NCBI RefSeq assembly: GCF_020042345.1
Contig: NZ_CP083387.1
Span: forward strand, 3,968,001 to 4,032,000
DNA: 64,000 nucleotides
From: Arachidicoccus terrestris
GTDB lineage: Bacteria; Bacteroidota; Bacteroidia; Chitinophagales; Chitinophagaceae
Direction of reading: 5' to 3'
The stretch's first letter is position 1, and the number at the start of each line of letters is the position of its first letter. Shown in pieces: positions 25,381 through 35,400 of this stretch. The notes beneath the pieces were generated by a model. It did no database searches. It was given only the letters and a program-made list of their open reading frames with translations, and was not told the origin of the DNA. The translations under genes were made by a program, and so were the position numbers.

Positions 25381-28300
25381 TTAACCGGTAAGGCCTATCT
25401 GAACGTGTATATCCGGATGGCTATTCAGGTAGTCAATCAGTTCATCATTCAGGCTGATTCCTTTATCCAGTGTATATAGGTTGACGGATGCCTGTTGCTC
25501 AAAGTCGATCACCTTGAATTTAAGGGTAGCGTTTCCGGGGTGTTTATTAATGTTCTCCTCTAGGAAATTGACCAGGTCATGAGTGACTTCTTTTAATGGC
25601 ATCTCCATATCCAGCGATTTTGTGAGCGCTGATTTAAGGGACTCCATCAGGCTTATAGAAGATATCTTAAATTCATATTGGCCTGTGTTGAATCTTTGCT
25701 TAAAATGTCCGGTTATACTGAGCATAAGCCCTGGCTCGACAAAATTTTTGAAGTTGAGATAGTCTTCCCGCCAGAGCATAAGCTCTGTTTTGCCGGAATA
25801 ATCCTCAAGAGCCAGTACGCCGAAGTCCATCCCCTTTTTTGTCTGCCGGTGTTGTGCGCCAACCACCATGCCAGCAATTCTGAAATTGACACCTGTTTTT
25901 GGATTGGCATCCATGCGCATGGCTTCAAAATCATTGAGTGGCATAATACCATAATGTTTCATTTCGAACCGGAAATTGTCTAATGGATGTCCACTGATAT
26001 AAATACCCGTTACATCTTTTTCATGCTCTAATTTTTCAATTAATGACCACTTGTCACAAGGTAATATTTTCGGCGTAGCGATTTCCGGCATGGTGGCTTC
26101 ACCAAATAAACTGCCCATGGAGCTTGTTTTACTGGTCTGAACCACGTTGCCAAATTTAATGATCCTTTCCAGGTTATTAACGACCTCCCCTGTCTGCACC
26201 GCAAAATATTGACCTCTGTGCAGGTCGGAGAAACAATCAAAGGCGCCTGCATATACCAGGCTTTCCAATGCTTTTTTATTGACAACTCTTTGATTAATGC
26301 GCTGGATAAAATCGAAGATATCTTTATAGGGGCCGTTTTGTGTTCTTTCCTCAATAACTCCGTCAATGGCGGCGTCTCCCATACCTTTCAAGCCGCCAAA
26401 TCCAAAGCGGATCTCTCCGTTTTTATTTACGGCAAAGCCTTTTTGGGATTCATTAATATCGCATCCCAGAACACCAATGCCCATCCTTTTACATTCCTCC
26501 ATAAAAAAGGTGATCTTGTCGATCGCACCCGCATGGTTGAGTACGGCGGCCATATATTCACTCGGATAGTGTGCTTTTAAATATGCTGTCTGATAAGCCA
26601 CGAAAGCGTAACAGGTAGAATGTGATTTGTTGAAGGCATATTGCGCGAAAGCTTCCCAGTCTTTCCAGATTTTGTCTAATTTGTCCTTGGGATGTCCTTT
26701 TTTGGAAGCCCCTTCAACAAACTGCGCTTTCATTTTGTCCAGAACAGAAATCTGCTTTTTACCCATGGCTTTACGCAGAACATCTGCATCCCCTTTAGAG
26801 AAGCCGGCCAGTTTCTGGGAGAGCAGCATTACCTGTTCCTGATAGACAGTAATGCCATACGTATCGGCCAGATATTCTTCCATCTCAGGGAGATCATAAG
26901 TGATTTCCTGTTCTCCATGTTTACGTTTGATGAAATCCGGTATATAGGCAATCGGACCCGGACGGTATAAGGCATTCATCGCGATCAGGTCGGCGAAAAC
27001 GTCCGGTTTAAGCTCCCGGAGATTCTTTTGCATGCCGGCACTTTCAAATTGGAAGATAGCATTGGTCTCCCCTTTCTGGAAAATCTCAAATGTCTTCTCG
27101 TCATCCAGCGGAATATAATCAATTTCAATATCTCTATCATAATTCTGCTTGATCAGGTTTAAAGCAGTCTTAATGATGGACAGGTTTTTAAGGCCCAGGA
27201 AGTCCATCTTAATAACCCCGGCGGATTCAATACTACTTCCTTCGATCTGTGTTACCCATAGGTCGGAATCTTTGGCTACGGATACAGGAATCAACTCTGT
27301 CAGATCTTTTGGTGCAATAATGATACCTGCCGCATGGATGCCTGTATTACGTACACTTCCTTCCAACCTTTCAGCTTCATGTAATACTTGTGCCCTTAAA
27401 TCATCACCGTTATATATCTCCCGGATCTTTTTGATATTCTCGATATCTTCCGGTGCATATCCTTCTTTTTCTGCGAGTGATTTTTGTCCATCCTTTGCTT
27501 CTGCTGCAGTGATCGGCGCCTTTAGAACACGACTGAGCTTGGTGCCGGGTTTATCAGGCACCAACTTTGCCAGCGTATTGGATTCAGCAAGCGGGAGATC
27601 CAACACTCTGGCGACGTCCTTGATAGACATTTTGGCTGCCATTGTACCATAAGTAATAATCTGAGCTACCTGTTGTTTAGAGTATTTCTCTACGACATAG
27701 TTGATTACTTTCTGTCTGCCCTCATCATCAAAATCAGTATCGATATCCGGCATGGATTTACGATCCGGATTTAAAAAACGCTCAAAAAGAAGATTATATT
27801 TGATCGGATCTATATTGGTAATGCCAATACAAAACGCGACCACACTGCCAGCAGCAGAGCCACGGCCGGGGCCGATAAATACGCCCAGGTCTCTGCCTGC
27901 TTTGATAAAATCACTTACGATTAAGAAGTAACCCGCAAATCCCATTGTTTTAATCGTAAATAATTCAAAATCGAGCCGCTCACGGATTTCCTCGGTAATC
28001 TCGCTGTAACGTTGTCTGGCTCCTTCATAGGTAAGATAATGCAGATAGTTCCACTGATTAATATTACTGTCCTGTGTTGTTTTAAACTCTTCCGGAATGG
28101 GGAACGCCGGAAGCAGAATATCTTTTTTAAGATTTAGCACTTCAATTTTATCCACAATGCCCTGGGTATTCTCCAGTGACTGAGGGATGTCCTTAAAGAC
28201 CTGCTCCATTTCTGCAGTTGTCTTAAAATAAAACTGGTCATTGGGAAATTTAAATCTTCTGTTTTTAATGATAGCGTCATCATTGACAAAGTCATCGAAC

Positions 28301-29052
28301 CCCGGCGTGGTTTGCTTTTCTCCTGTATTAATACAAAGCAGAATATCGTGGGCATTGGCGTCTTCCTGATTGGTATAGTGGCTGTCATTAGTACAGATGA
28401 CCGGTACGTTGTATTTTTTAGCCAGTTTCAGCAATACCAGGTTTACTTTATCCTGTTCAGGTATGTTGTGACGTTGCAGCTCTACATAGTAATCATCACC
28501 AAATAGGTCCAGCCACCATTTAAACTCCTTCTCGCCTTCTTCTTCTCCACCGGTCAAAATAGCCTGAGGCACGGAAGCGCCCAGGCAGCAAGTAGTGGCA
28601 ATTAATCCCTCATGATGTTTCGCGATCAGACTTTTATCGACCCTGGGATACTTGCCGTACAACCCCTCAATAAAGCCCATAGAAGTGATTTTGATCAGGT
28701 TGCGATAACCCAGATCATTTTTGGCCAGTAGAATCTGGTGATAACGGCGGTCCTTCTTTTCTTTCGTAAAAGTCTTCTGGAACCGGTCTTCCACAACATA
28801 GAGTTCACAACCTACAATCGGTTTGATTTTTGGGGTTACAATGTCTTTCCCGTTGGCATCCTTTCCAATGACTTTTGTATTGTTCCAGGCCTGGGCGACG
28901 AACTCAAAAGCACCGAACATGTTCCCATGATCGGTGAGCGCCAATGCTTTCATGCCGTCAGACTCCGCTTTTTTATAGAGATGTCCGATTGAGGCGGCTC
29001 CATCTAATAGAGAATATTGAGAATGAACATGTAAGTGCGAAAATTGAGGCAT
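25381..29052 (-). CDS. dnaE: DNA polymerase III alpha subunit
   Basis: Replicative polymerase, 1223 residues. The N-terminal PHP domain is intact (FSHLHVHSQYSLLDGAAS and LALTDHGNMFGAFEF keep the metal-binding His and Asp residues), so proofreading-like phosphoesterase activity is possible. The polymerase core has GPGRGSAAGSVVAFCIGIT and the catalytic MPDIDTDFDD near residue 440, then QIITYGTMAAK and RNTGIHAAGIII. The C-terminal half has a helix-hairpin-helix region, an OB-fold (NFRIAGMVVGAQHRQTKKGMDFGVLALED) and the tau/beta-binding tail. Length is usual for DnaE1 of Bacteroidota. It lies downstream of the giant glucan synthase gene, separated by 438 bases. Confidence 0.97.
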   Translation of the reverse strand: MPQFSHLHVHSQYSLLDGAASIGHLYKKAESDGMKALALTDHGNMFGAFEFVAQAWNNTKVIGKDANGKDIVTPKIKPIVGCELYVVEDRFQKTFTKEKKDRRYHQILLAKNDLGYRNLIKITSMGFIEGLYGKYPRVDKSLIAKHHEGLIATTCCLGASVPQAILTGGEEEGEKEFKWWLDLFGDDYYVELQRHNIPEQDKVNLVLLKLAKKYNVPVICTNDSHYTNQEDANAHDILLCINTGEKQTTPGFDDFVNDDAIIKNRRFKFPNDQFYFKTTAEMEQVFKDIPQSLENTQGIVDKIEVLNLKKDILLPAFPIPEEFKTTQDSNINQWNYLHYLTYEGARQRYSEITEEIRERLDFELFTIKTMGFAGYFLIVSDFIKAGRDLGVFIGPGRGSAAGSVVAFCIGITNIDPIKYNLLFERFLNPDRKSMPDIDTDFDDEGRQKVINYVVEKYSKQQVAQIITYGTMAAKMSIKDVARVLDLPLAESNTLAKLVPDKPGTKLSRVLKAPITAAEAKDGQKSLAEKEGYAPEDIENIKKIREIYNGDDLRAQVLHEAERLEGSVRNTGIHAAGIIIAPKDLTELIPVSVAKDSDLWVTQIEGSSIESAGVIKMDFLGLKNLSIIKTALNLIKQNYDRDIEIDYIPLDDEKTFEIFQKGETNAIFQFESAGMQKNLRELKPDVFADLIAMNALYRPGPIAYIPDFIKRKHGEQEITYDLPEMEEYLADTYGITVYQEQVMLLSQKLAGFSKGDADVLRKAMGKKQISVLDKMKAQFVEGASKKGHPKDKLDKIWKDWEAFAQYAFNKSHSTCYAFVAYQTAYLKAHYPSEYMAAVLNHAGAIDKITFFMEECKRMGIGVLGCDINESQKGFAVNKNGEIRFGFGGLKGMGDAAIDGVIEERTQNGPYKDIFDFIQRINQRVVNKKALESLVYAGAFDCFSDLHRGQYFAVQTGEVVNNLERIIKFGNVVQTSKTSSMGSLFGEATMPEIATPKILPCDKWSLIEKLEHEKDVTGIYISGHPLDNFRFEMKHYGIMPLNDFEAMRMDANPKTGVNFRIAGMVVGAQHRQTKKGMDFGVLALEDYSGKTELMLWREDYLNFKNFVEPGLMLSITGHFKQRFNTGQYEFKISSISLMESLKSALTKSLDMEMPLKEVTHDLVNFLEENINKHPGNATLKFKVIDFEQQASVNLYTLDKGISLNDELIDYLNSHPDIHVQIGLTG

Positions 29053-29490
29053 AATGGGATGATATCTAACGGTTGATTATTATAATATTTTTCCAGGCAC
29101 AAATTTCGCCAAAAATTAAGGAACAAAAAAGCCAAATGTCCGATTGGGGAAAACTAATTGACGATTTATATTATTATATAATTTATGTGTATTGCATATA
29201 CAATCAATATAATGCATCCATTCTGAACAACTTTTTGTAAATGGCGCTAAACAGATTCTGGCCAGATATCTCAATTATGATGCATCTTCAAGAATTCTGA
29301 AGGGCACATCCAAAGATGCGATTTCCAAAACAAAGTTAATGACGTAATTCTAAAATGTGCTGACATAGCCGTCAAAACTGCAGATCAGTTTATCAAGTTG
29401 ATGCAACCCTGGCTAAATGCCCAAAAAACGGTATCTATTGAACTTATTGGCAACCAGCAACCGATAGTACTAAAAATTAAGTCCTGATGA
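29053..29490. other. Intergenic region with a possible decayed reading frame
   Basis: 438 bases between dnaE and the glucan synthase gene. On the plus strand, codons at about 29226-29344 and then, shifted by one frame, up to the TGA at 29485-29487 translate into protein-like sequence (ending TVSIELIGNQQPIVLKIKS) with no start codon. It may be the remains of a small gene, but the family is not recognised and chance cannot be ruled out. The part next to dnaE is AT-rich and should hold its promoter. Confidence 0.3.
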
Positions 29491-32400
29491 CTATTTCACT
29501 TGAACCTGATGTGACTGACCGTCGTCTACCATTGAGATATAGGGTTCCTCTTGTTGAACACCATCGACAATATAGGTGCTTGGTATATCGCTGCCGGGGA
29601 ATATTTCTATATGGTAGAGGGTTGCCTCTCCAAATCTATAATCTACTGTATAACGTTTCCAATTTTCCGGTGTACAGGGTTTAAAGGAAAGCTTGTTGCC
29701 ACTGCGTCGTATGCCCAGAATGAAACGGAACATAAATTGTTGCATCCAGCCGGCAGAGCCGGTGTACCAAGTCCACCCACCTCTCCCCTTATGCTGCGGA
29801 GAATTGTATACATCTGCAGCCATTACATAGGGCTCTACTTTATATGTTTCAAGAGCTTGCCTGGTGAGCGTATGAGAAACCGGGTTGATCATGGAAAACA
29901 GCTCCCAGACTTTATTTCTTTGTCCCATTTCTGCAAAGGCCATCATCGCCCAGACTGCTGCATGGGTGTATTGGCCACCATTTTCCCTTACGCCCGGCGC
30001 ATATCCTTTGATGTACCCCGGGTTTAAATCAGATTTATCAAATGCAGGATCCAGTAGCAGAATGATGCCTTCTTTGGGCCGGACAAGGTGCTCATTTAAA
30101 GATGTCAGCGCCCTTTGTTTTTTGTCGTCGTCCCCCGCTCCAGACAGTATAGACCAGCTTTGTGCGATGGAATCGATCCGGCATTCTGTATTTTGTCTAG
30201 AGCCGAGTGGTGTGCCATCGTCAAAATAAGCCCGACGATACCAATCTCCGTCCCAACCGTATTTATTGAGGTTGTCTTTTAATCTTTCTGCTTGCTCCAG
30301 ATATCTGACTGCTGTTTCATGATCCATTACTCTTGATGCGATTTCCTTAAATTGCATGAGTACGCTATATAGGAAAAAGCCCAGCCATATGCTTTCGCCT
30401 TTGCCTTTCTCTCCTACTTTATCCATGCCATCATTCCAGTCACCGGTACCCATCAGCGGTAATCCGTGCTCTCCCATTCTAAGTCCATGGTCGATGGCTT
30501 TTAAAGCGTGCTGATACAGGCTTTCTGTTTCTTCTGTCACAATAGGTAGATCATAGTAGGAGTCCTCGTTCTCATTAAGAGGTCTACCGTCTAAGTAGCT
30601 GGCCTGTACATCCAAAACTGCTTCGTCACCTGTTGTAAATATATATTGGGCCAGCACAAATGGCAGCCATAAATAATCATCCGAACAATGTGTCCTGACG
30701 CCCCTGCCAGTAGGCGGATGCCACCAGTGTTGAACATCTCCCTGTCTAAATTGTCTGGAGGCGGATAACAGGAGCTGATTTCTGGCAATATCGGGTCTGG
30801 TTGCCATTAGGGCCATGACATCTTGTAATTGGTCTCTGAAGCCAAATGCTCCTCCTGATTGATAATAACCACTTCTGCCCCATATTCTGCAGCTTAATGT
30901 CTGGTAGATCAGCCAGCCCCCAGCCAGAAAATTAAGCGCAGAGTCAGGCGTTTTTATGCTGGTCTGCCCCAGGATCTGATTCCACTGTTCATGCACCTGA
31001 CTGAGTGCCCGGGATGGGAATTCGACCTCATTGGACTTTCCGATCAGCTCAATTGCATTGGCTTTATCCTGTCCGCAACCCAACCTGAAATTCACTTCGG
31101 TTTGCTGATCTGTATATAATTGTAGTTGTATCTGGATTGCAGCACATGGATCGAGCGCGGCGCCGGTCTTGCCAGATAGTCGGGTACGTTTCATACCCGC
31201 TGGTGTACGCATTGAACCAGACCGGCCGATGAATGCCTCTCTGTCTGCTGTAAGGCTGTAGTCAATTCCTGATACTGCGTAAAAGCAGACGTTGCCCGGG
31301 TAGCTTCCGCTATAACGGTTGTATGCAAGGATTGCGGCCTCATCTGGCACCTTTTCCGTGACAATATATGGTGTCGTTTTGCCAGACTGGTCCCCTAATA
31401 TCCATTGTACATATCCCGTTATGGAGATCTTTCTTCCTCTGCCGCTGATATTATGGAGTTTCAACCATTGATAACGAACAGGCAGCGTCACATCTACAAA
31501 TATCCATAATTCACTGTGAATACCATTTTCGGTATGCTCAAAGACGCTGTATCCAAACCCGTGCCGGGTAATAAAATCCCCCTTGGTTATTGTGGGTAAT
31601 GGTGTAGGCGACCAGAAGGCGCCAGTCTCATCATCCCTTATATAAATAGCTTCTCCGCAATTGTCTTGAATCGGATCGTTTTTCCAGGGTGTGAGTCGGT
31701 ATTCATGCGCATTGCCGCACCATGTATAACTGCTGCCGCTTTCAGTAATGACCATACCCAGTTCTGGATTTGCGATGACGTTGGACCAGGGCATAGGTGT
31801 TCTTTGCCCGGCAGAGCTACGAATGATATATTCTTTTCCATCCTTTGTGAAACCACCGATACTATTATTAAAAACCAGTCCTTCCGGTAGAAGTTTTCTG
31901 GTGGAGATAACTGTTTTTTCCTCTCGGGTACTTTGAGTAGCAGATTTGGTCAGTTCAGGAGGCAGCAACTTTGTTTTCTGACTGCTATTGATCTGTTCTT
32001 CCAAACTTCCCAATTGGTCATCTATAATGATACGGGCCACGGTCTGCATCAGGATCCGGTCTTCCATCGGTATCTGATCTGCTGAGCGCAGGTAGATACC
32101 TCCGTATTGTGCATTGATTGAAACACTGTTTGCCAGTGCAATCAGGCTCTGGATCTGTTCATGGAGATCTTGTCTGTAAGAACTGAAATTCTCATTCCAT
32201 ATAATGAGATCTGCTTTTATTCCTTTTAGCCTCCAATAGGTATGTGCATTGATTAGTTGCCGGATCAGGCTAATATTTTCCTCGCTCTGTACACGAAGCA
32301 ATACAATGGGAAGATCCCCGGAGATCGCATAAGCCCATAATCCTGACTGGGTTTTAACGTTACTGGCAATAACAGAAGGGGCGGCTCTGAGCGCTGCGTT

Positions 32401-35400
32401 TGGATACAGGATAAAACCTGCCATTTTGCTGTAAAGTTTTGCTTCGGCCTCGGTGGCATTGATCTGACGAAGCAACACCTGGCTGTGTGTCCAAGATAGT
32501 TCAAAAGCCCTGTTTTTCAGGTGTCGGTCCTGATATTTATCTAGCAGCGCTTCACAAACTGCTTTTTCTGCAGCAACGCCAATGATCAGATCAATGGTCG
32601 CTGTCTGCCCCGCCTTAAGCTCGAACTGGTGGCGAATAGATACAATAGGATCCAATACAGCGCCTTCACTGTCGGATAAAGGGCCTGCCTTGTCCATTGC
32701 TATTGGATTAGCGGTGGTTCTGGCCCTGCCGATAAAACGTGCTCTGTCTGTTTCATAGGAAATATTGCGGCTGGTGATGCCGCTGACAGACATCAGGTGG
32801 AACATCCAGGGTGGCTGTTCATCAGATGATCTAGGTCTTCTGGTACATAGGATTGCCTGCTCCTCCTTAAGAATACTGGTTTCTACAAACAAGTTACTGA
32901 AGGCCGGATGCGCTTCATCAGCACTTTGCGGTGCTAACACCACTTCTGAATAGCTGGTCACTTCCAGTGTTTTTGAGCTGGATCCTCTGTTTGTTATCCT
33001 TATTCTTCTTACTTCCACATTGTCTTCCGGGGAAACAACGATTTCTGTCCTGGTTTCAATAGCATCATCCTTTCTTCTAAATTCTGCATGCCCCTGTGAA
33101 AAAACTGCTTCATAGACATCTGTCATTCCCAGCACCGGCTGATAGGTATTTGACCAGTACTGGCCTTCCTGAACATCTTTGATATAGCAGAAAGTGCCCC
33201 AGTTATCCATGGTGCCGTCTTCTCGCCACCGGCTGATCGCCAGGTCGTTCCACCGGCTGTACCCACCACCCGCATTAGAGATCATGACGTGATAATGACC
33301 ATTGGATAGCAGCTTGATCTCAGGATGTCGGGTAAAGGGTGTCCGGATAATTTCCATACTGGCTTGTTCGGTTACAGGACCGGTTTGTGCGTTATCCGGT
33401 GTATGTGCATAGAATATAGTGGCTTTAGGGATTTTCTCCTGTAGCAATAAAAGAGAAGATTGCAAGGTGGGGTCTGTTTCAAAGCGTTGTTGCATTTTCC
33501 CCTGGCGTAATAGGCAGGCCAGGGCTAAAAAACTCATGCCCTGATGATGCACCATAAAAGAGCGGATAACCGCCTCCTCTCCTCCGCGGGGTAATCTGGA
33601 CTTTGTAAAATCAATCGCTTCATAAAAACCATAGTGTCCGCTATACCCTTTTTCCGCCATTCGTCTCAGATTGCTGGTCGCCAGTCCCGGCCGGATCATA
33701 AGTGCCAGCATCGTCGCATAAGGGGCAATGACCAGGTCCTCTCCCAGCCCCCTTTTCAACCCCAGCCCTGGAACACCAAATGCACGATATTGATAGTTGA
33801 GATTTGCATCAACTGTATTATAGCCGGATTCCGATATGCCCCAGGGAACATTTCTGGAAGCAGCAAAAGATATTTGCTTCTTTATTAACCCTTTACTGGT
33901 CTGCTCTATTAAGGTGTTTTCGTAGGTAGGCATGACGAGTTGGGGCATCAGATATTCGAACATAGAGCCACTCCAGGATAGCAATACCGGTGTTTTTCCA
34001 GCGCCAGTTAGTAGCCTGCCAAGCGCGAACCAGCTTTCTTGCGGAATTTTCCCTTGTGCAATAGCCACATAGACCCCCAATCTTGCCTCTGAGGCCAGCA
34101 AGTCATAATAACTCTTATCTGCTTGTCTGTCCTGTACATTATAGCCGATACGCAATAGATGTTTAGAGCTGTCATATAAAAAACTATATTCCATATCAGC
34201 CATTCTTTCGCAAGTATCAGAAAGGTCGATAGACTGATCAATCAGATCTATTGCGGCCTTTGCTCCCCTGAGAACAAGTTCTTTTATCAGATCCGGGGAA
34301 ATTCGTTGACCCATAGCGGGGTTATTGTTGCCCGTAGCTATGTTTTCCGTTTGATCAAGAGCAGTTAATTTTTTGGGATAACCTTTGATGCGGTACAGAT
34401 GCGTGTTATTGACCAGCCACGGATACTGTTGCAGCAATATCTCTAGTTCGTTTTGTGATAAATTGTCCATAAAAGAGATCCAGGGTGCTACTGTGCTAAT
34501 CTGATCAATAAGCACCATCAATTGCCGGTGAAGGCAGATAATGCCACTTGCCGGAATAACCTGCATAGGGCTGGTCTTGGCCTCAGATTTTGTCTCCTGC
34601 AATATAGCCGCTGCCTGTGGGGCATTGGGCTCAAGAGCCGGTTGGGTCTTAGTGCGGCTGATCTCCTCCAGTTTTTCTTTTATTTCAGCTGGTTTTTCTT
34701 CATGGATCAGGGCTTCACAAAGTGTGGTCAGTTCCAGAAAACTACGATAATAGAAAAGCAGATCGTTTTGCAGCGCATCAACTGTTGCCATACAGGCGCT
34801 TAATCTGTTTTGAACGGAGATAAACCGATCATTATTTTGATTGCTATCCTGGTCCAACAATAAGGTGTCTCTTAGACCTTCAAATATATTGCTGGGAATC
34901 AGCGGGGCAAAGCTTAACTGTAATAGGCCCTGTCTGAGTGTGATGAGATGCCCTGCCAGATTGCCGCTGTCTACTGAAGAAACATATCTTGGAGGCAAGG
35001 GCTCCAGCGTCAGCGTATTATACCAATTGTAAAAATGCCCCTGGTATTTTTCCAGTCTGTCCATCGTTTGCAGCGTGTTGGCAGTCCTTGTGAGCAGTTC
35101 CACCATGGAAATATAAGCAAAGTCGTAGGCGGACAAGGTAGCCAGTAAAGACAGCCCCATATTGGTCGGTGAAGTACGATGGGCAATGACTGATGTAGGT
35201 TCCTGCTGATAGTTATCCGGCGGTAAATAGTTTTCTTCTTTGGTAACGAAGGTCTCAAAAAAAGACCATGTCTGACGACTCAGGTGGTGCAGAAAGGCCC
35301 GGTCCTGTTCAGATAAAACATCTGTATTTTGTCTTTTTGGCTGATTGGTGCGCCATACCAAAGCAGGTGCCAGCAACCATAGTAACAGAACGGGTAGTGC

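Noticed and set aside
29226-29487. Reading of the decayed frame as an HPr-like phosphocarrier
   Set aside because: The HPr active-site pattern (Gly-hydrophobic-His-Ala-Arg-Pro) is missing and alignment by eye fails.
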